Under the pieces are notes generated by a model that searched no databases, was not told the DNA's origin, and worked only from the letters and a program-made list of their open reading frames with translations. From Hyphomicrobiales bacterium (GTDB lineage Bacteria; Pseudomonadota; Alphaproteobacteria; Rhizobiales; Rhizobiaceae), in contig UCOA01000001.1 in the NCBI GenBank assembly GCA_900474095.1, positions 51,847 to 115,846 on the forward strand: DNA of 64,000 nucleotides, given 5' to 3'. The position numbers and the translations under genes are program-made. Shown here in pieces: positions 53,004 to 62,667 of this stretch. How positions within the stretch are numbered: position 1 is the stretch's first letter; every line of letters begins with the position of its first letter.

Positions 53004-53508
53004 TGCTCGCCCCTTCCACCATGAAGCGCTGGATCGAAGGATCGATGACCGACTCAAAGCTGATCGGAGGCATGCCGTCGACCAGCCGGAAGCTGGCTTC
53101 GATACGCAGCCGCAGAGCGCGTTCGGCAATCGAACGGCTTTTCAAGATCGTGACGCGGACGTGCATCAGACGGGTCTCGAATGTTGCTATGCGCCTTTCG
53201 ATGATCCGCGCCAGCCGCGCTTTGGACTCGTCGGTGACGAGATTCGCGGAGACCATTGCGTCGACGCCATAATTGACGAGCGCATCATCCAGCTCGGTGA
53301 GCGTGGAAGGTGGCGTGGTGGGGCAACGCCGGGTGTTCAGCAGGGCTTCGATGTCGCGGCGGATCGCCTCGCGCATCTCGCGCACTTGTTCGGTCATGCT
53401 GACATGCGGATCGGTGGCCATGTCCGGGCTATCGTCCACGAGGCGATCGAGGACCGACCGGGCAAGGACGCGTTCGCGCGCCCGATACCTTTCCAGGGGA
53501 TCAGCCAT
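52996..53508 (-). CDS. tssE: T6SS baseplate protein TssE (gp25-like, ImpF)
   Basis: 170 residues of the phage gp25-like family. SVLDRLVDD near the N-terminus, VREMREAIRRDIEALLNTRR with the conserved EAIRRDIEALLNTR box, and LVNYGVDAM are visible. It anchors the sheath to the baseplate. The ATG at 53508 overlaps the stop of tagJ by 8 bases. Confidence 0.95.
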   Translation of the reverse strand: MADPLERYRARERVLARSVLDRLVDDSPDMATDPHVSMTEQVREMREAIRRDIEALLNTRRCPTTPPSTLTELDDALVNYGVDAMVSANLVTDESKARLARIIERRIATFETRLMHVRVTILKSRSIAERALRLRIEASFRLVDGMPPISFESVIDPSIQRFMVEGASNG

Positions 53509-54331
53509 GGGCAATGCCCCTTGTCGCGCTGTCGTTTTCGGCCATGAGGAGCGTGACAGCGTCATGGAACGACACAAGATCATCGCCTGCAAGCAGGCAG
53601 CGCTGGCCGCGACCCGTCGTAATCCCGGAATTCTCCGTGACCCAGCGGGTCTCGCGCCCCAGGAGAAGCCTCTCGTCTCCTGCCGTTCCCCGATAGATGG
53701 CTGGCAGCAGGACAGGTGCGCTCGCTCCATCGATCAGCGTCAAATCGGCGCGGCGAAAGGCGAGGTCGCGCGGTCGCGTGATTGGCTCGATGTCGACTGA
53801 GGCGATCTTCGCAAAGTCGATCCATAGGTAGCCGCCGCCGGTCATGATCACCTCGAGCGCATGCGGGATGCGGTCGTCGAGATCGCGCAGGTCGGTCACC
53901 CTTTTGCCATTCCATGTCATCGGCCGCTCGCCACGCAAGGCGTCCAGTTGTTCCAGAGCGGCCTTGGCCTCTGTCGCAGATCCGGCCTTATGGGCAAGGC
54001 CGAGCCTGATGGCGGCCTTGTCGAGGTCGCTTGGCCCCTGCGGGAACTGCGGGACAGCGGCATCGGCGAACCAAGCGTCACGCGCTGCCATTGCCCGCAA
54101 CTGATTGCGCAAGAGCGCAAAACCCATCGTGTCCTCTAAGGCGAAGTTGACGGCCAGGTTACATTGGGAGTCGGCCCGCTCGTACTGACCGAGGAGGATG
54201 AGGAGGTCGATATAGAGTTGGCGGGCTTCCTTGTCCGTTGGCACCGCCTTGAGGTGCGATTTCACCAGTTCGACGGCGTCAGACAGTGCGTTGTCTCCCA
54301 GGAGCTGTGTGACGCTTGTGGCGACGTTCAT
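53501..54331 (-). CDS. tagJ: T6SS accessory protein TagJ (ImpE)
   Basis: 276 residues with TPR-like helices at the N-terminus (DALSDAVELVK-type, YIDLLILLGQYERADSQ) and an ImpE C-terminal domain (RPMTWNGKRVTDLRDLDDRI, ALEVIMTGGGYLWIDF). It binds the sheath protein TssB in related systems and tunes ClpV recycling. It overlaps both neighbours by short stop/start overlaps. Confidence 0.92.
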   Translation of the reverse strand: MNVATSVTQLLGDNALSDAVELVKSHLKAVPTDKEARQLYIDLLILLGQYERADSQCNLAVNFALEDTMGFALLRNQLRAMAARDAWFADAAVPQFPQGPSDLDKAAIRLGLAHKAGSATEAKAALEQLDALRGERPMTWNGKRVTDLRDLDDRIPHALEVIMTGGGYLWIDFAKIASVDIEPITRPRDLAFRRADLTLIDGASAPVLLPAIYRGTAGDERLLLGRETRWVTENSGITTGRGQRCLLAGDDLVSFHDAVTLLMAENDSATRGIAHG

Positions 54332-55722
54332 GCGGATATCCTTTGGGTCGAGGCCGAAGAACGCGGCGCGAACCGAACCGCATTGGCGGTTTCGGCGATC
54401 AGGTGGAAGCTCGTCGAAACGTCGTCGAGCTGGAAATGCGGCTGCAGCCGGACGGTGCAGGAATAGCTTCCCGGTTTGCCTGGAACCTCATTGACCGTCA
54501 CCCCGGCCGAGCGCAGCGGCCGACGGATCCGGAGACTGAGATCTGCATCGTCGTTGCCGAGCGTGTAGCCCGACAGCCAGTCCTCCAGCCGGCGCTGGAT
54601 CGCCGCCGCGTCGGCCGTCTGGCCGATTTCGTCGCGCATGATGACCTTGAGGTAGTGCGAGAAGCGCGATGCGCACAGCACATATTGGAGCATCGCCGCG
54701 ATACGGGCATTCTGGCGAGCATGTTCGTCGGCAAAGGTCTGCGGTGCGTGCAGCGACTGGTTGGAATTGAAAATCGCCGCCGCCGACAAATAGGTGGTGG
54801 CGAGCGGAATAAGTCCGAGCTCGCAGAAGTGCTGTTCCTGACTGCTCGTGAGACGCACTTCGACGGGCGGTTGCGCGGAAAGACCTTCGCTCTCGGTTGC
54901 AAAGTCATAGGGTGGCAGCTGGCCAGTCCCGAGCATCCCGCCGTCAAGCGCATCCTGGGTCACGCCGCGGATATCCGCAAACCAGCCCGACTCCTTGAAG
55001 TTGCGGATGACAATCATCGCGAAGGCGAAAGCGCCGTTTCCCCACAGAAGGCTCGAACCATCGGCGGCAACGTGCTCTCGGAACGGGAAACCGTCCTCGC
55101 GTCTTCGTGACATCGGCGCAAGCGGTGGGCGCATGAGGATTCGTGGTGCGACGAGACCGATGAAACGGGAATCGTCACGTCGACGAAGGCTGTTCCAGCG
55201 AAACCGCTGAGGGTCATGTTCAAGCCACGAGAAGTCGTTGACACGGTCGAGCTCATGGAAGCGTTCGAGACCGACGGTGCCCGGCGCGGCTCCTGCTATG
55301 AAGGGGCAGAAGGCGGCCGCCGCAACCATGCCGATCTGGCCAAGTGTGCCGACCGCATCGCCGCCGGCCGGGTCGAGCGGCGAAAAATGGAAATCGCCGA
55401 CAAGAAGACCGAAGGGTTCGCCGCCCGGCATGCCGAACTCGCGACTGTAGACGAGCTCGAACAGGTGGCTTTGATCGAGGTCCGCTGCTCGTTCCATGCC
55501 GCGTGCGAGGTTCTGCCAGCTGACGCTCAGGAGCTTGATTTTCACGTCCGCGGCACTGCTTGCCTCGTTGACGAGCATGGCGAGGCCGCGCCACCTCGCC
55601 TCCATCTCCATGTAGTGGGGATGGTGCAGGATTGCGTTGACCTGTCGGTTCAGCGCATCGTCGATCAGAGTGATCAACTGATCAACGCGGCGCCGCCAAA
55701 TGGTGTTTGATGCATCGGTCAT
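54328..55722 (-). CDS. tssC: T6SS sheath large-subunit paralogue (TssC40-like, ImpD)
   Basis: 464 residues. It shares with the next gene the YSREFGMPGGEPFGLLVGDFHF, AAAFCPFIAGAAPGTVGLERF and APRILMRPPLAP segments, and the C-terminal VTVNEVPGKPGSYSCTVRLQP. The N-terminal part that intertwines with TssB is shorter and divergent. In Agrobacterium the TssC40 paralogue has a role distinct from the sheath-forming TssC41. Overlaps tagJ as ATGA; 53 bp with a strong hairpin separate it from tssC41. Confidence 0.92.
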   Translation of the reverse strand: MTDASNTIWRRRVDQLITLIDDALNRQVNAILHHPHYMEMEARWRGLAMLVNEASSAADVKIKLLSVSWQNLARGMERAADLDQSHLFELVYSREFGMPGGEPFGLLVGDFHFSPLDPAGGDAVGTLGQIGMVAAAAFCPFIAGAAPGTVGLERFHELDRVNDFSWLEHDPQRFRWNSLRRRDDSRFIGLVAPRILMRPPLAPMSRRREDGFPFREHVAADGSSLLWGNGAFAFAMIVIRNFKESGWFADIRGVTQDALDGGMLGTGQLPPYDFATESEGLSAQPPVEVRLTSSQEQHFCELGLIPLATTYLSAAAIFNSNQSLHAPQTFADEHARQNARIAAMLQYVLCASRFSHYLKVIMRDEIGQTADAAAIQRRLEDWLSGYTLGNDDADLSLRIRRPLRSAGVTVNEVPGKPGSYSCTVRLQPHFQLDDVSTSFHLIAETANAVRFAPRSSASTQRISA

Positions 55723-55740
55723 CGGTCACGGGTCAAAGGC

Positions 55741-55767
55741 GCCCGCGCCGGCTATGCTGGCGCGGGC
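55741..55767 (-). terminator. Strong hairpin between the two tssC genes
   Basis: A perfect 9-bp stem, GCCCGCGCC / GGCGCGGGC, extended by GC pairs across a small loop, fills the short gap between the two genes. Only a short T tract follows on the minus strand, so it is more likely an attenuator or mRNA-stability element than a full stop. Confidence 0.55.
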
Positions 55768-55775
55768 CACTTCGC

Positions 55776-57251
55776 TCAGTTCTTGGAAGGGATGCGCGCG
55801 ACCATGCGCAATGAGGTGGTCAATTCCTCCATCTGCAGCCACGGGCGCATCCAGGCGACGGCATTGTAGGAGCCAGGCTTGCCCGGGATTTCCTGGACCG
55901 TGACCTTGGCGTCGCGCAGCGGATACTTGGCGCGCGACTCCTCGCCGGCGGTGTCATTGGCGTTGACGTAGTTCGAAATCCACCGGTTCAGCCAGACCTC
56001 GCAGTCCTCCGCCTCCATGAAGGAGCCGATCTTGTCGCGGCCCATCACCTTGAGATAATGGGCAAAACGCGATGTCGCCATCATGTAGGGCAGGCGGGCC
56101 GATACGGCGGCGTTGGCGGTGGCTTCCGGCCTATCGTAGATTTTTGGCTTGTGCGTCGTCTGAGCGCCGAAGAACACAGCGTAGTCAGTGTTCTTGTAAT
56201 GGCACAAGGGCAGGAAGCCGAGCTTTCCGAGTTCTGCGTCGCGACGGTCGGTGATGCCGACTTCGGTCGGGCATTTCAGATCGAGGTCGCCGTCATCGCT
56301 GGAGAAGATGTGCATGGGCAGATTTTCCACCTTGCCGCCATTTTCCGTGCCGCGGATCGACGTGCACCAGCCGCTCTTTGCGAAGGCCTCGGTCAGGCGC
56401 GCTCCCATGACGTAGGCGGCATTCATCCAGCAATAGCCGTCATGCGCGAGTTCGCCCGTCTTTGAGCCGCCGGTCTCGTCGTAGTTAAATTCATCGATGG
56501 CATTTGTCTTTTCACCATACGGCATGCGCGCCAGCACGCGCGGCAGGGCGAGAGTGACGAAACGCGAATCGTCGCTTTCGCGCAGGCTGCGCCACTTGGC
56601 GTATTCGACCGTCTCGAAGATCTTTTCGAGGTCGCGGGGCCGCGACAGCTCACGGTAATCCTCGAAACCGAACATGCGCGGGCTTGCCGCCGAAATGAAG
56701 GGCGCAAATGCGGCGGCGGCGATGGAGGAGATGCCCTGCAGCAGTTCGATTTCCTCAAAGGAATTGTCAAATTCATAGTCGCCGACGATGGCACCCATCG
56801 GCTCACCGCCTGGCGTGCCGAATTCATCCTCGTAGATGGACTTGAACAGCCGCGACTGATCGAACTCCACCGACTTGGCCAGGTCTTTGGAGAGTTCGCG
56901 CTTGGAGGCGTTGAGGACGCGGATCTTCAGGTTGGCGCTGGTCTCGCTGTTCTTGACCAAATAGGAGAGGCCCCGCCAGGTACCTTCCAACTTGGTGAAT
57001 TCCGGCACCTGCATGATCGCGGCCAGCTGGCGCGAGATCGCCCGGTCGAGCTCGGCGATGGCATTGTTCAGGGTGACGGTGAGATTGCGGTCGTATTTGA
57101 CGGTGCCCCTCAGGGCCTGGTCCGTCAGGGTACGCAGGAGGTCCTGCGCCCGGTCGGGCTCCGTCTGACGGGTTGCCGCAACAACCTGGGACAACAGGTT
57201 CTCCTCGGCGTAGGCGGCCTCTTCGGCCTTGAGTTGCGTTTTGGCGTTCAT
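55776..57251 (-). CDS. tssC: T6SS contractile sheath large subunit TssC (TssC41-like, VipB/ImpC)
   Basis: 491 residues. Canonical TssC features: DRAISRQLAAIMQVPEFTKL, GTWRGLSYLVKNSETS, FDQSRLFKSIYEDEFGTPGGE, AAAAFAPFISAASPRMFGFE, and PLRDAKVTVQEIPGKPGSYN near the end. With TssB it forms the contractile sheath that propels the Hcp tube. It follows tssB after 109 bp, the largest gap in this part of the operon. Confidence 0.96.
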   Translation of the reverse strand: MNAKTQLKAEEAAYAEENLLSQVVAATRQTEPDRAQDLLRTLTDQALRGTVKYDRNLTVTLNNAIAELDRAISRQLAAIMQVPEFTKLEGTWRGLSYLVKNSETSANLKIRVLNASKRELSKDLAKSVEFDQSRLFKSIYEDEFGTPGGEPMGAIVGDYEFDNSFEEIELLQGISSIAAAAFAPFISAASPRMFGFEDYRELSRPRDLEKIFETVEYAKWRSLRESDDSRFVTLALPRVLARMPYGEKTNAIDEFNYDETGGSKTGELAHDGYCWMNAAYVMGARLTEAFAKSGWCTSIRGTENGGKVENLPMHIFSSDDGDLDLKCPTEVGITDRRDAELGKLGFLPLCHYKNTDYAVFFGAQTTHKPKIYDRPEATANAAVSARLPYMMATSRFAHYLKVMGRDKIGSFMEAEDCEVWLNRWISNYVNANDTAGEESRAKYPLRDAKVTVQEIPGKPGSYNAVAWMRPWLQMEELTTSLRMVARIPSKN

Positions 57252-57360
57252 GTGTCGATCCTTTAGAAAAGAGCAACGGGATCAGGCTTGGTGACGTCGA
57301 AGGCCTGCTGCTCGATAGATGAGGGACGGCCGGCCCGTCGCGGGGCACACCGTCAGTTCG

Positions 57361-57888
57361 TCAGTCCGCGGGATCCTTGACGGCCGCATCCGTGTCTTTG
57401 CCGCCGAGCTCGGAAACCAGTTTCGAAAGATCGTTGTGGTTTTGTAGGATACCTTCGAGCAGGCGTTCGAGTTCTTCGGACCGGTCGGCCTTGCTCATCA
57501 GGTCGCGCAGCTCATTGCGCGCGTCGAGTAGCGCCTTCAGCGCCGGGACTTGGTTGACAACCGAGCCGGGTTCGAAGTCCTTCATGCTTTCGAACTTGAG
57601 AGAGACGGGCAGTTGGGTGCCGTCGCCTTCCAGCGTGTTTTCGACCGTGATGTTGAGGCCCGGTGTCATGCGGCGCATGACATCGTCGAAATTGTCGCGG
57701 TCGATCTGCACGAATTTCCGCTCGCCGAACGGCTTGAGCGGCTGACTCGGATCACCGGAGAAATCGCCAAGGACGCCAACGACGAAAGGCAACTCCTTGA
57801 CCACCATCGCACCCTCGGTCTCCACTTCGTATTTGATGTGGACCCGCGGTTTGCGAACCCGTTCCAGTTTTTCATGCACACTTGCCAT
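57361..57888 (-). CDS. tssB: T6SS contractile sheath small subunit TssB (VipA/ImpB)
   Basis: 175 residues. [34 protein letters not shown] and [21 protein letters not shown] are hallmark TssB sequences, with a helical C-terminus ending in [23 protein letters not shown] precedes ATG 57888. It pairs with TssC and is the TagJ contact in related systems. Confidence 0.96.
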   Translation of the reverse strand: MASVHEKLERVRKPRVHIKYEVETEGAMVVKELPFVVGVLGDFSGDPSQPLKPFGERKFVQIDRDNFDDVMRRMTPGLNITVENTLEGDGTQLPVSLKFESMKDFEPGSVVNQVPALKALLDARNELRDLMSKADRSEELERLLEGILQNHNDLSKLVSELGGKDTDAAVKDPAD

Positions 57889-57973
57889 CGAATTCTCCTT
57901 TATGCGATCTGCAAAACGCGTTGTCTGATGTTCATGCTGCCGGTTCCGCAAGGGTGTGATCCGGGCGGCGGGA

Positions 57974-59056
57974 TCAGCTTCCTTCGGCTCTCGGCTGGAT
58001 GCCGGCTGCGGTGAGCACGGCGTTTCGCGTGTTCTGCTCTGGCAGCAACTCTGCGAGCAGTTCGGTAAAATCCATGCGTCCACGCCTCACGAGCGTTTCG
58101 ATGGATAGCGAAATTGGCGAATGTGGTTCGCTCCTGCGGAAATAGCGGGCAACCGACAGGAGCACCTCGAAAGCCTCCTCGCGCGAAGCGATGCCATTGT
58201 CATGAGCGACGTTGACGAGGATGGGTTGCTGCGACCCTGCTTGCCGATCGACCCCTTCCTGCGCGGTGAGGTCAGTCGCATCGGTTGATACGTCGATGCC
58301 GGCCAGGGTTCGGATAGCGCCCGCAGTTTCCAGGAGCACGCTCCGGGTGTTGGAACTGGGCGGGGCCACATCGCCAAGACGCTCGTTTAGCAGCGATGTG
58401 AGCCCGTCGAAATCGGCGATGCATTTGCAGAGGTCGGCCAGATGCGCCGCCATGGCGTCGCGTCCGGCCCGATCGACAGCTTCCTGCAGTTCCTTGCGCC
58501 GCTCGGCCTCGCCACTGCGCTGGCCGAGCTGGAAATCCCACAGCGAAAACTGTCCGAACTTTGCCGCCGGAACGAGCGGCGCAAGGCGGATCGCCTGAAT
58601 GATCGTGCCTTCGCTGCCAACGCCGTTCAGTCCGGCAAGCGGCGCGAAGCGCTCTTCGGCCGCGTCGCCGATCGAGTGGATATGCTCCCAGTGGTTGTTC
58701 AAGAGCAAGGTTACCGCCGCGTACACCTCGCCAAGTGCCCGGAACCCGTGCAGACGTAATTGGGCCTCTGCGACCCACGCCAATACTTCGAGATCCTTGC
58801 TGATTGAAGCAAGGACGTGCAGCCCGAGGTTGCTTACATCAATCCATGATGGTGAGAGACCAAGTCTTTCCCCGGGCACTATACCTCGCTCTGTGGCGCG
58901 CGCAGCGTTTCTGGCGTCCTTAATTCTAAAGTATATTTCTTTATGTACAGCACTATTCCGAAGGTTTTCTCCACAAGGAGAGCCATCTTCTATAAGCGCC
59001 GCAATGTCTCGATTCACCACCGATGTCAACCTTCCTGCCATGGAGGGAGCATTCAT
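57974..59056 (-). CDS. tssA: T6SS cap/baseplate assembly protein TssA (ImpA)
   Basis: 360 residues. The N-terminal ImpA domain is recognisable from SPCGENLRN and [17 protein letters not shown] to NNHWEHIHS. The C-terminal part ([46 protein letters not shown]) belongs to the short-tail TssA class. Three ATGs (59080, 59056, 59041) are possible and none has a good ribosome site; 59056 is a compromise. First gene of the imp operon, divergent from clpV. Confidence 0.9.
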   Translation of the reverse strand: MNAPSMAGRLTSVVNRDIAALIEDGSPCGENLRNSAVHKEIYFRIKDARNAARATERGIVPGERLGLSPSWIDVSNLGLHVLASISKDLEVLAWVAEAQLRLHGFRALGEVYAAVTLLLNNHWEHIHSIGDAAEERFAPLAGLNGVGSEGTIIQAIRLAPLVPAAKFGQFSLWDFQLGQRSGEAERRKELQEAVDRAGRDAMAAHLADLCKCIADFDGLTSLLNERLGDVAPPSSNTRSVLLETAGAIRTLAGIDVSTDATDLTAQEGVDRQAGSQQPILVNVAHDNGIASREEAFEVLLSVARYFRRSEPHSPISLSIETLVRRGRMDFTELLAELLPEQNTRNAVLTAAGIQPRAEGS

Positions 59057-59177
59057 GAAATTACACTTTGATGACGGCATAATGACTTGTCAACTGCGAT
59101 AGAGAAATGACAGATTTATGAAAACCCCTCAAATTTTAGGGTATATATCTTTTTTTAATCTTTCGTCTGGACAACCC

Positions 59178-59200
59178 GAGACAATCACCATAATTGTCTC
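59178..59200. promoter_or_regulatory. Inverted repeat in the divergent tssA/clpV promoter region
   Basis: GAGACAAT and ATTGTCTC are perfect inverted 8-mers separated by 7 bases. They lie 51 bp before clpV and about 120 bp before tssA, next to an A/T-rich tract (59140-59160). It looks like the binding site of a dimeric regulator that could control both operons. Confidence 0.6.
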
Positions 59201-59250
59201 ACCGCATCTCATGGTTGCCCTGCAAATTAACGCGAATACAGGACCTCTGG

Positions 59251-62025
59251 ATGTCGCATATCGACCTCAACCTTCTTATCAGAACGCTTGAGCCCAACTT
59301 GCGAACCGGTCTCGAGGCGGCCGCTTCTCTCGCTGCTCGCCATCAGCATGCAACCGTTGATATCTCTCATTGGTTGAGGTCCCTGCTCGATCTTGCCGAC
59401 TTGATGCCGGTCTTCGAGAAGGTTGGGCTGTCGGTCGGGGCATTGCGCAGCGAGCTGGACGCGGCGATCGAAGACGTCAGGCGGGACGGTGCGAACGCTT
59501 TGGCGCTGTCGCATGACCTCTTGACACTCGCCCGCGAGGCATGGATCTGCGCTTCGCTGCAATACGGCCGCCGATCTGTTCGCCTGGCCGATCTCCTGAC
59601 AGCGCTGACCAGCGAGCAGTCGCTCCGGATCGTGGTGCGCGCGATCGCGCCGTCGATCCGCGATATCGACATCAAGTCATTGGAAGCGCTGCTCAACGAG
59701 GCGGATGCACCATCTGACGAGGTGGCAACGGCATTGCCCGTCCCGACCGACAGGTCAGGCAGCGACGAGTTCCTGCAGCTCTACACGCACGATATGACGG
59801 CAGACGCCCTCAACGGGAGGATCGATCCGGTCATTGGACGGGATGGCGAATTGAGGCAGGTGGTGGACATTCTCATGCGCCGTCGCCAGAACAACCCGAT
59901 CCTCGTCGGCGAAGCGGGGGTTGGAAAGACGGCGGTCGCGGAAGCGCTTGCGCTGGAGATCGCTGCCGGTAACGTCCCGAAGAGGCTGCGAGACATTCGC
60001 CTGTTGCTGCTCGATCTCAGCCTGCTGCAGGCGGGCGCCGGAGTTAAGGGCGAGTTCGAACGGCGCCTCCATGGGGTGATCGATGCGGTGAAGAAGTCAT
60101 CGCAGCCGATCATTCTGTTCATCGACGAGGCGCACGGCCTCATCGGTGCCGGCGGGCCGGCCGGCCAGGGTGATGCCGCCAACATCCTCAAGCCTGCGCT
60201 GGCACGCGGGGAGTTGCGGACCATCGCCGCGACGACGTGGAGCGAATACAAGCGCCATATCGAGAAGGATACGGCCCTGACCCGGCGTTTCCAGACCGTT
60301 CAGGTGCGTGAGCCGGACGAGGAAAAAGCCATCCAGATGTTGCGGGGCGTGGCGAAGTCCTTCGCTGCCCATCACAAGGTTCGCATCCGTGACGAGGCGC
60401 TCGCCGCAGCCGTTCACCTGTCGGCTCGCTATCTTCCGTCGCGCCAATTGCCGGACAAGGCAATCAGCCTTATCGACACTGCCTCGGCGGCCGTTTCGCT
60501 TGCCCGCCAGACCACGCCCGAAGCGCTGAAGAAATTGAGGAACGAACGATACCTGATCGATAGCGAAGCTGCGTGGCTCGAGAACGAGCCGCAGACGCCG
60601 GAGCACGCCGGGCGACTTCATCGTATCGAGAGCGAGAGGCAGCGAATTGACGACGAGCTTTCCGCGCTCGAGGTGAGATTGTCCGAGGAATTGCGACTGT
60701 TGCGAGAAGTCGACCGGCTCGAAGCCGCCTTCTCCGGAGACGTCATGCCGCCCGTCACGGGTTTGGATGACGAACTGCCTGGTGCCAATGTGGCACAATT
60801 GCCGATGCACGAGCAATCTGCCGAGAATGCCCGCAGGACCTTTGTAGCGGCGGAGGCGAAGCTTATGGCGCTGACTGGCGAGGCGCCGCTCGTGCCGCGC
60901 GTTGTTGATCGCGACGTCGTTGCCGGTGTCGTCGCCCGGTGGACGGGGATCCCCGTCGGCAAACTGCTCTCGGATCAGATCGATACGGTCAAGACGCTGG
61001 AGGGTCGCCTCAAGGATCGGGTGCTCGGACAGGACCTTGCGATCGAACGCATCGCCTCGACCATGCGCGCTGCGCGAGCGGGACTTTCAGACCCGCGCAA
61101 GCCGCCGGCGGTATTCCTGCTGGTCGGTATGTCGGGCACGGGCAAGACGGAAACGGCTCTGTCGCTGGCCGATATCCTCTATGGCGGCAGCCAGCACCTG
61201 ACCACCCTCAACATGTCGGAATTCAAGGAAGAGCACAAGGTTTCGATGCTGCTCGGATCGCCGCCCGGCTATGTCGGTTATGGCGAAGGTGGGGTTCTGA
61301 CTGAAGCAGTCAGGCGACGCCCCTACGGCGTGCTGCTTCTCGATGAAATCGACAAGGCGCATCCCGGTGTCCAGGAAATCTTCTATCAGGTGTTCGACAA
61401 GGGTACGTTGCGCGAAGGCGAGGGCCGCGACATCGACTTCAAGAACACGACGATCTTCATGACCGCCAACACCGGTTCCGAGCTGTTGGCGGCTCTTTCA
61501 GCCGACCCCGATACGATGCCGGAAGGTGAGCCGCTCGAAGCGCTGCTTCTCGCGGAGCTGCAAAAGCAGTTCAAGCCAGCCTTTCTCGGCCGCACCACCA
61601 TACTTCCTTTCATGCCGCTCGGTCGCGAGACGCTTTCTGGCATCGTCGACATCCAGATCGGCCGCATTCGCGATCGGCTGGCGACCGCCTATGGCACAGC
61701 GGCGTCACTTTCTTTCGAGGCACGTGACGCGCTCATCTCGCGGGCGAAGACCTCCGAAATGGGCGCACGCGCCATCGAAGTGATGATCGCCCGCGATCTG
61801 CTTCCGATCCTTTCGACCTTTTTCCTCGATCTGATCACGGACAAGCGCAAGGTCGCACATGTCGAGATCGGATTTGACGGTCGGGATTTCACCGTCGCCG
61901 CGCCGAATGCGCCTCAGACGGATCTACCAGAATTCGCCTCTTCCAGGACAGGACGAGCGAATAAAGCAGCCCCGGACGTTGATCGCCCGGCAGCGGCGAA
62001 AACCCGAAAGGCAACCGCGCCCTGA
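59251..62025 (+). CDS. clpV: T6SS ATPase ClpV (TssH)
   Basis: 924-residue AAA+ disaggregase. N-domain to about residue 150, first ATPase domain with GEAGVGKT at 220-227 and ILFIDEAHG, middle coiled-coil (ERQRIDDELSALEVRLSEEL), second ATPase domain with GMSGTGKT near 626 and VLLLDEIDKAHP, and a C-terminal extension of about 35 Lys/Pro/Ala-rich residues. It recycles contracted TssB-TssC sheath. ATG 59251 fits the family start MSHIDLNLLIRTLEP; an open frame upstream to 59194 is unsupported. Confidence 0.96.
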   Translation: MSHIDLNLLIRTLEPNLRTGLEAAASLAARHQHATVDISHWLRSLLDLADLMPVFEKVGLSVGALRSELDAAIEDVRRDGANALALSHDLLTLAREAWICASLQYGRRSVRLADLLTALTSEQSLRIVVRAIAPSIRDIDIKSLEALLNEADAPSDEVATALPVPTDRSGSDEFLQLYTHDMTADALNGRIDPVIGRDGELRQVVDILMRRRQNNPILVGEAGVGKTAVAEALALEIAAGNVPKRLRDIRLLLLDLSLLQAGAGVKGEFERRLHGVIDAVKKSSQPIILFIDEAHGLIGAGGPAGQGDAANILKPALARGELRTIAATTWSEYKRHIEKDTALTRRFQTVQVREPDEEKAIQMLRGVAKSFAAHHKVRIRDEALAAAVHLSARYLPSRQLPDKAISLIDTASAAVSLARQTTPEALKKLRNERYLIDSEAAWLENEPQTPEHAGRLHRIESERQRIDDELSALEVRLSEELRLLREVDRLEAAFSGDVMPPVTGLDDELPGANVAQLPMHEQSAENARRTFVAAEAKLMALTGEAPLVPRVVDRDVVAGVVARWTGIPVGKLLSDQIDTVKTLEGRLKDRVLGQDLAIERIASTMRAARAGLSDPRKPPAVFLLVGMSGTGKTETALSLADILYGGSQHLTTLNMSEFKEEHKVSMLLGSPPGYVGYGEGGVLTEAVRRRPYGVLLLDEIDKAHPGVQEIFYQVFDKGTLREGEGRDIDFKNTTIFMTANTGSELLAALSADPDTMPEGEPLEALLLAELQKQFKPAFLGRTTILPFMPLGRETLSGIVDIQIGRIRDRLATAYGTAASLSFEARDALISRAKTSEMGARAIEVMIARDLLPILSTFFLDLITDKRKVAHVEIGFDGRDFTVAAPNAPQTDLPEFASSRTGRANKAAPDVDRPAAAKTRKATAP

Positions 62026-62065
62026 AGCGACAGGGAAAAACGCAATCACAACAGGAGAACTAAGC

Positions 62066-62542
62066 ATGCCGATTTATCTGCAGATCGACGGTATCCAGGG
62101 TGATGCCACGCACGAGCAGCACCGCAAGTGGATGGATATCGAAGCCATCCACTGGAACGTTTCGCGCAACATGAACACCTCCGCCGGCTCCGCCGCCAAC
62201 CGCGAGGCTTCCGAGCCGACCGTTTCGGAAGTGATCCTGACCAAAGTCAGCGACTCCTCCTCGACCAAGCTGTTCCAGGAAGCTTGCTCTGGCCGTACCG
62301 GTAAGCGCGCCGTCATCCATCTCGTCACAACCGGCAATCCGGGCGACACCTATATCGAATACGCGCTGACCAACACGTTGATTGCGAGCTACTCGATCGA
62401 TTCCAACGGCGACCGCCCGGTCGAGTCGATCAAGCTCAACTTCACCAAGCTCGAAGTGAAGTACACCCCGTACGACGACAACCACTCGCCGCAGTCGCCA
62501 CTGATCGCTTCCTACGATCTCGCCACCACCAAGGCGGCCTGA
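62066..62542 (+). CDS. hcp: T6SS tube protein Hcp (TssD)
   Basis: 158 residues, the standard length. MPIYLQIDGIQGDATHEQHR, SEPTVSEVILTKVSDSSSTKL and GDTYIEYALTNTLIASYSID are typical Hcp. It forms the hexameric tube that is expelled. AGGAG precedes ATG 62066. A terminator-like hairpin follows, so hcp can be expressed more strongly than the genes after it. Confidence 0.96.
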   Translation: MPIYLQIDGIQGDATHEQHRKWMDIEAIHWNVSRNMNTSAGSAANREASEPTVSEVILTKVSDSSSTKLFQEACSGRTGKRAVIHLVTTGNPGDTYIEYALTNTLIASYSIDSNGDRPVESIKLNFTKLEVKYTPYDDNHSPQSPLIASYDLATTKAA

Positions 62543-62561
62543 GACTGATCATCGCGAAATC

Positions 62562-62597
62562 GGGTGCCGCGCCGCGCGGCACCCTTTCGCCTTTTCC
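62562..62597 (+). terminator. Terminator or attenuator after hcp
   Basis: GGGTGCCGCG and CGCGGCACCC form a near-perfect GC stem (62562-62584), followed by TTTCGCCTTTT. It lies 20 bp after the hcp stop and 83 bp before the next gene. It probably causes partial termination that favours hcp over the downstream genes. Confidence 0.75.
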
Positions 62598-62667
62598 ACT
62601 GATTGTGCGTGGCCGGGAAAGTCGCTGCGATGCAGCCGAATGATCCCGTTAGCGCAGGGGAGCCGTC

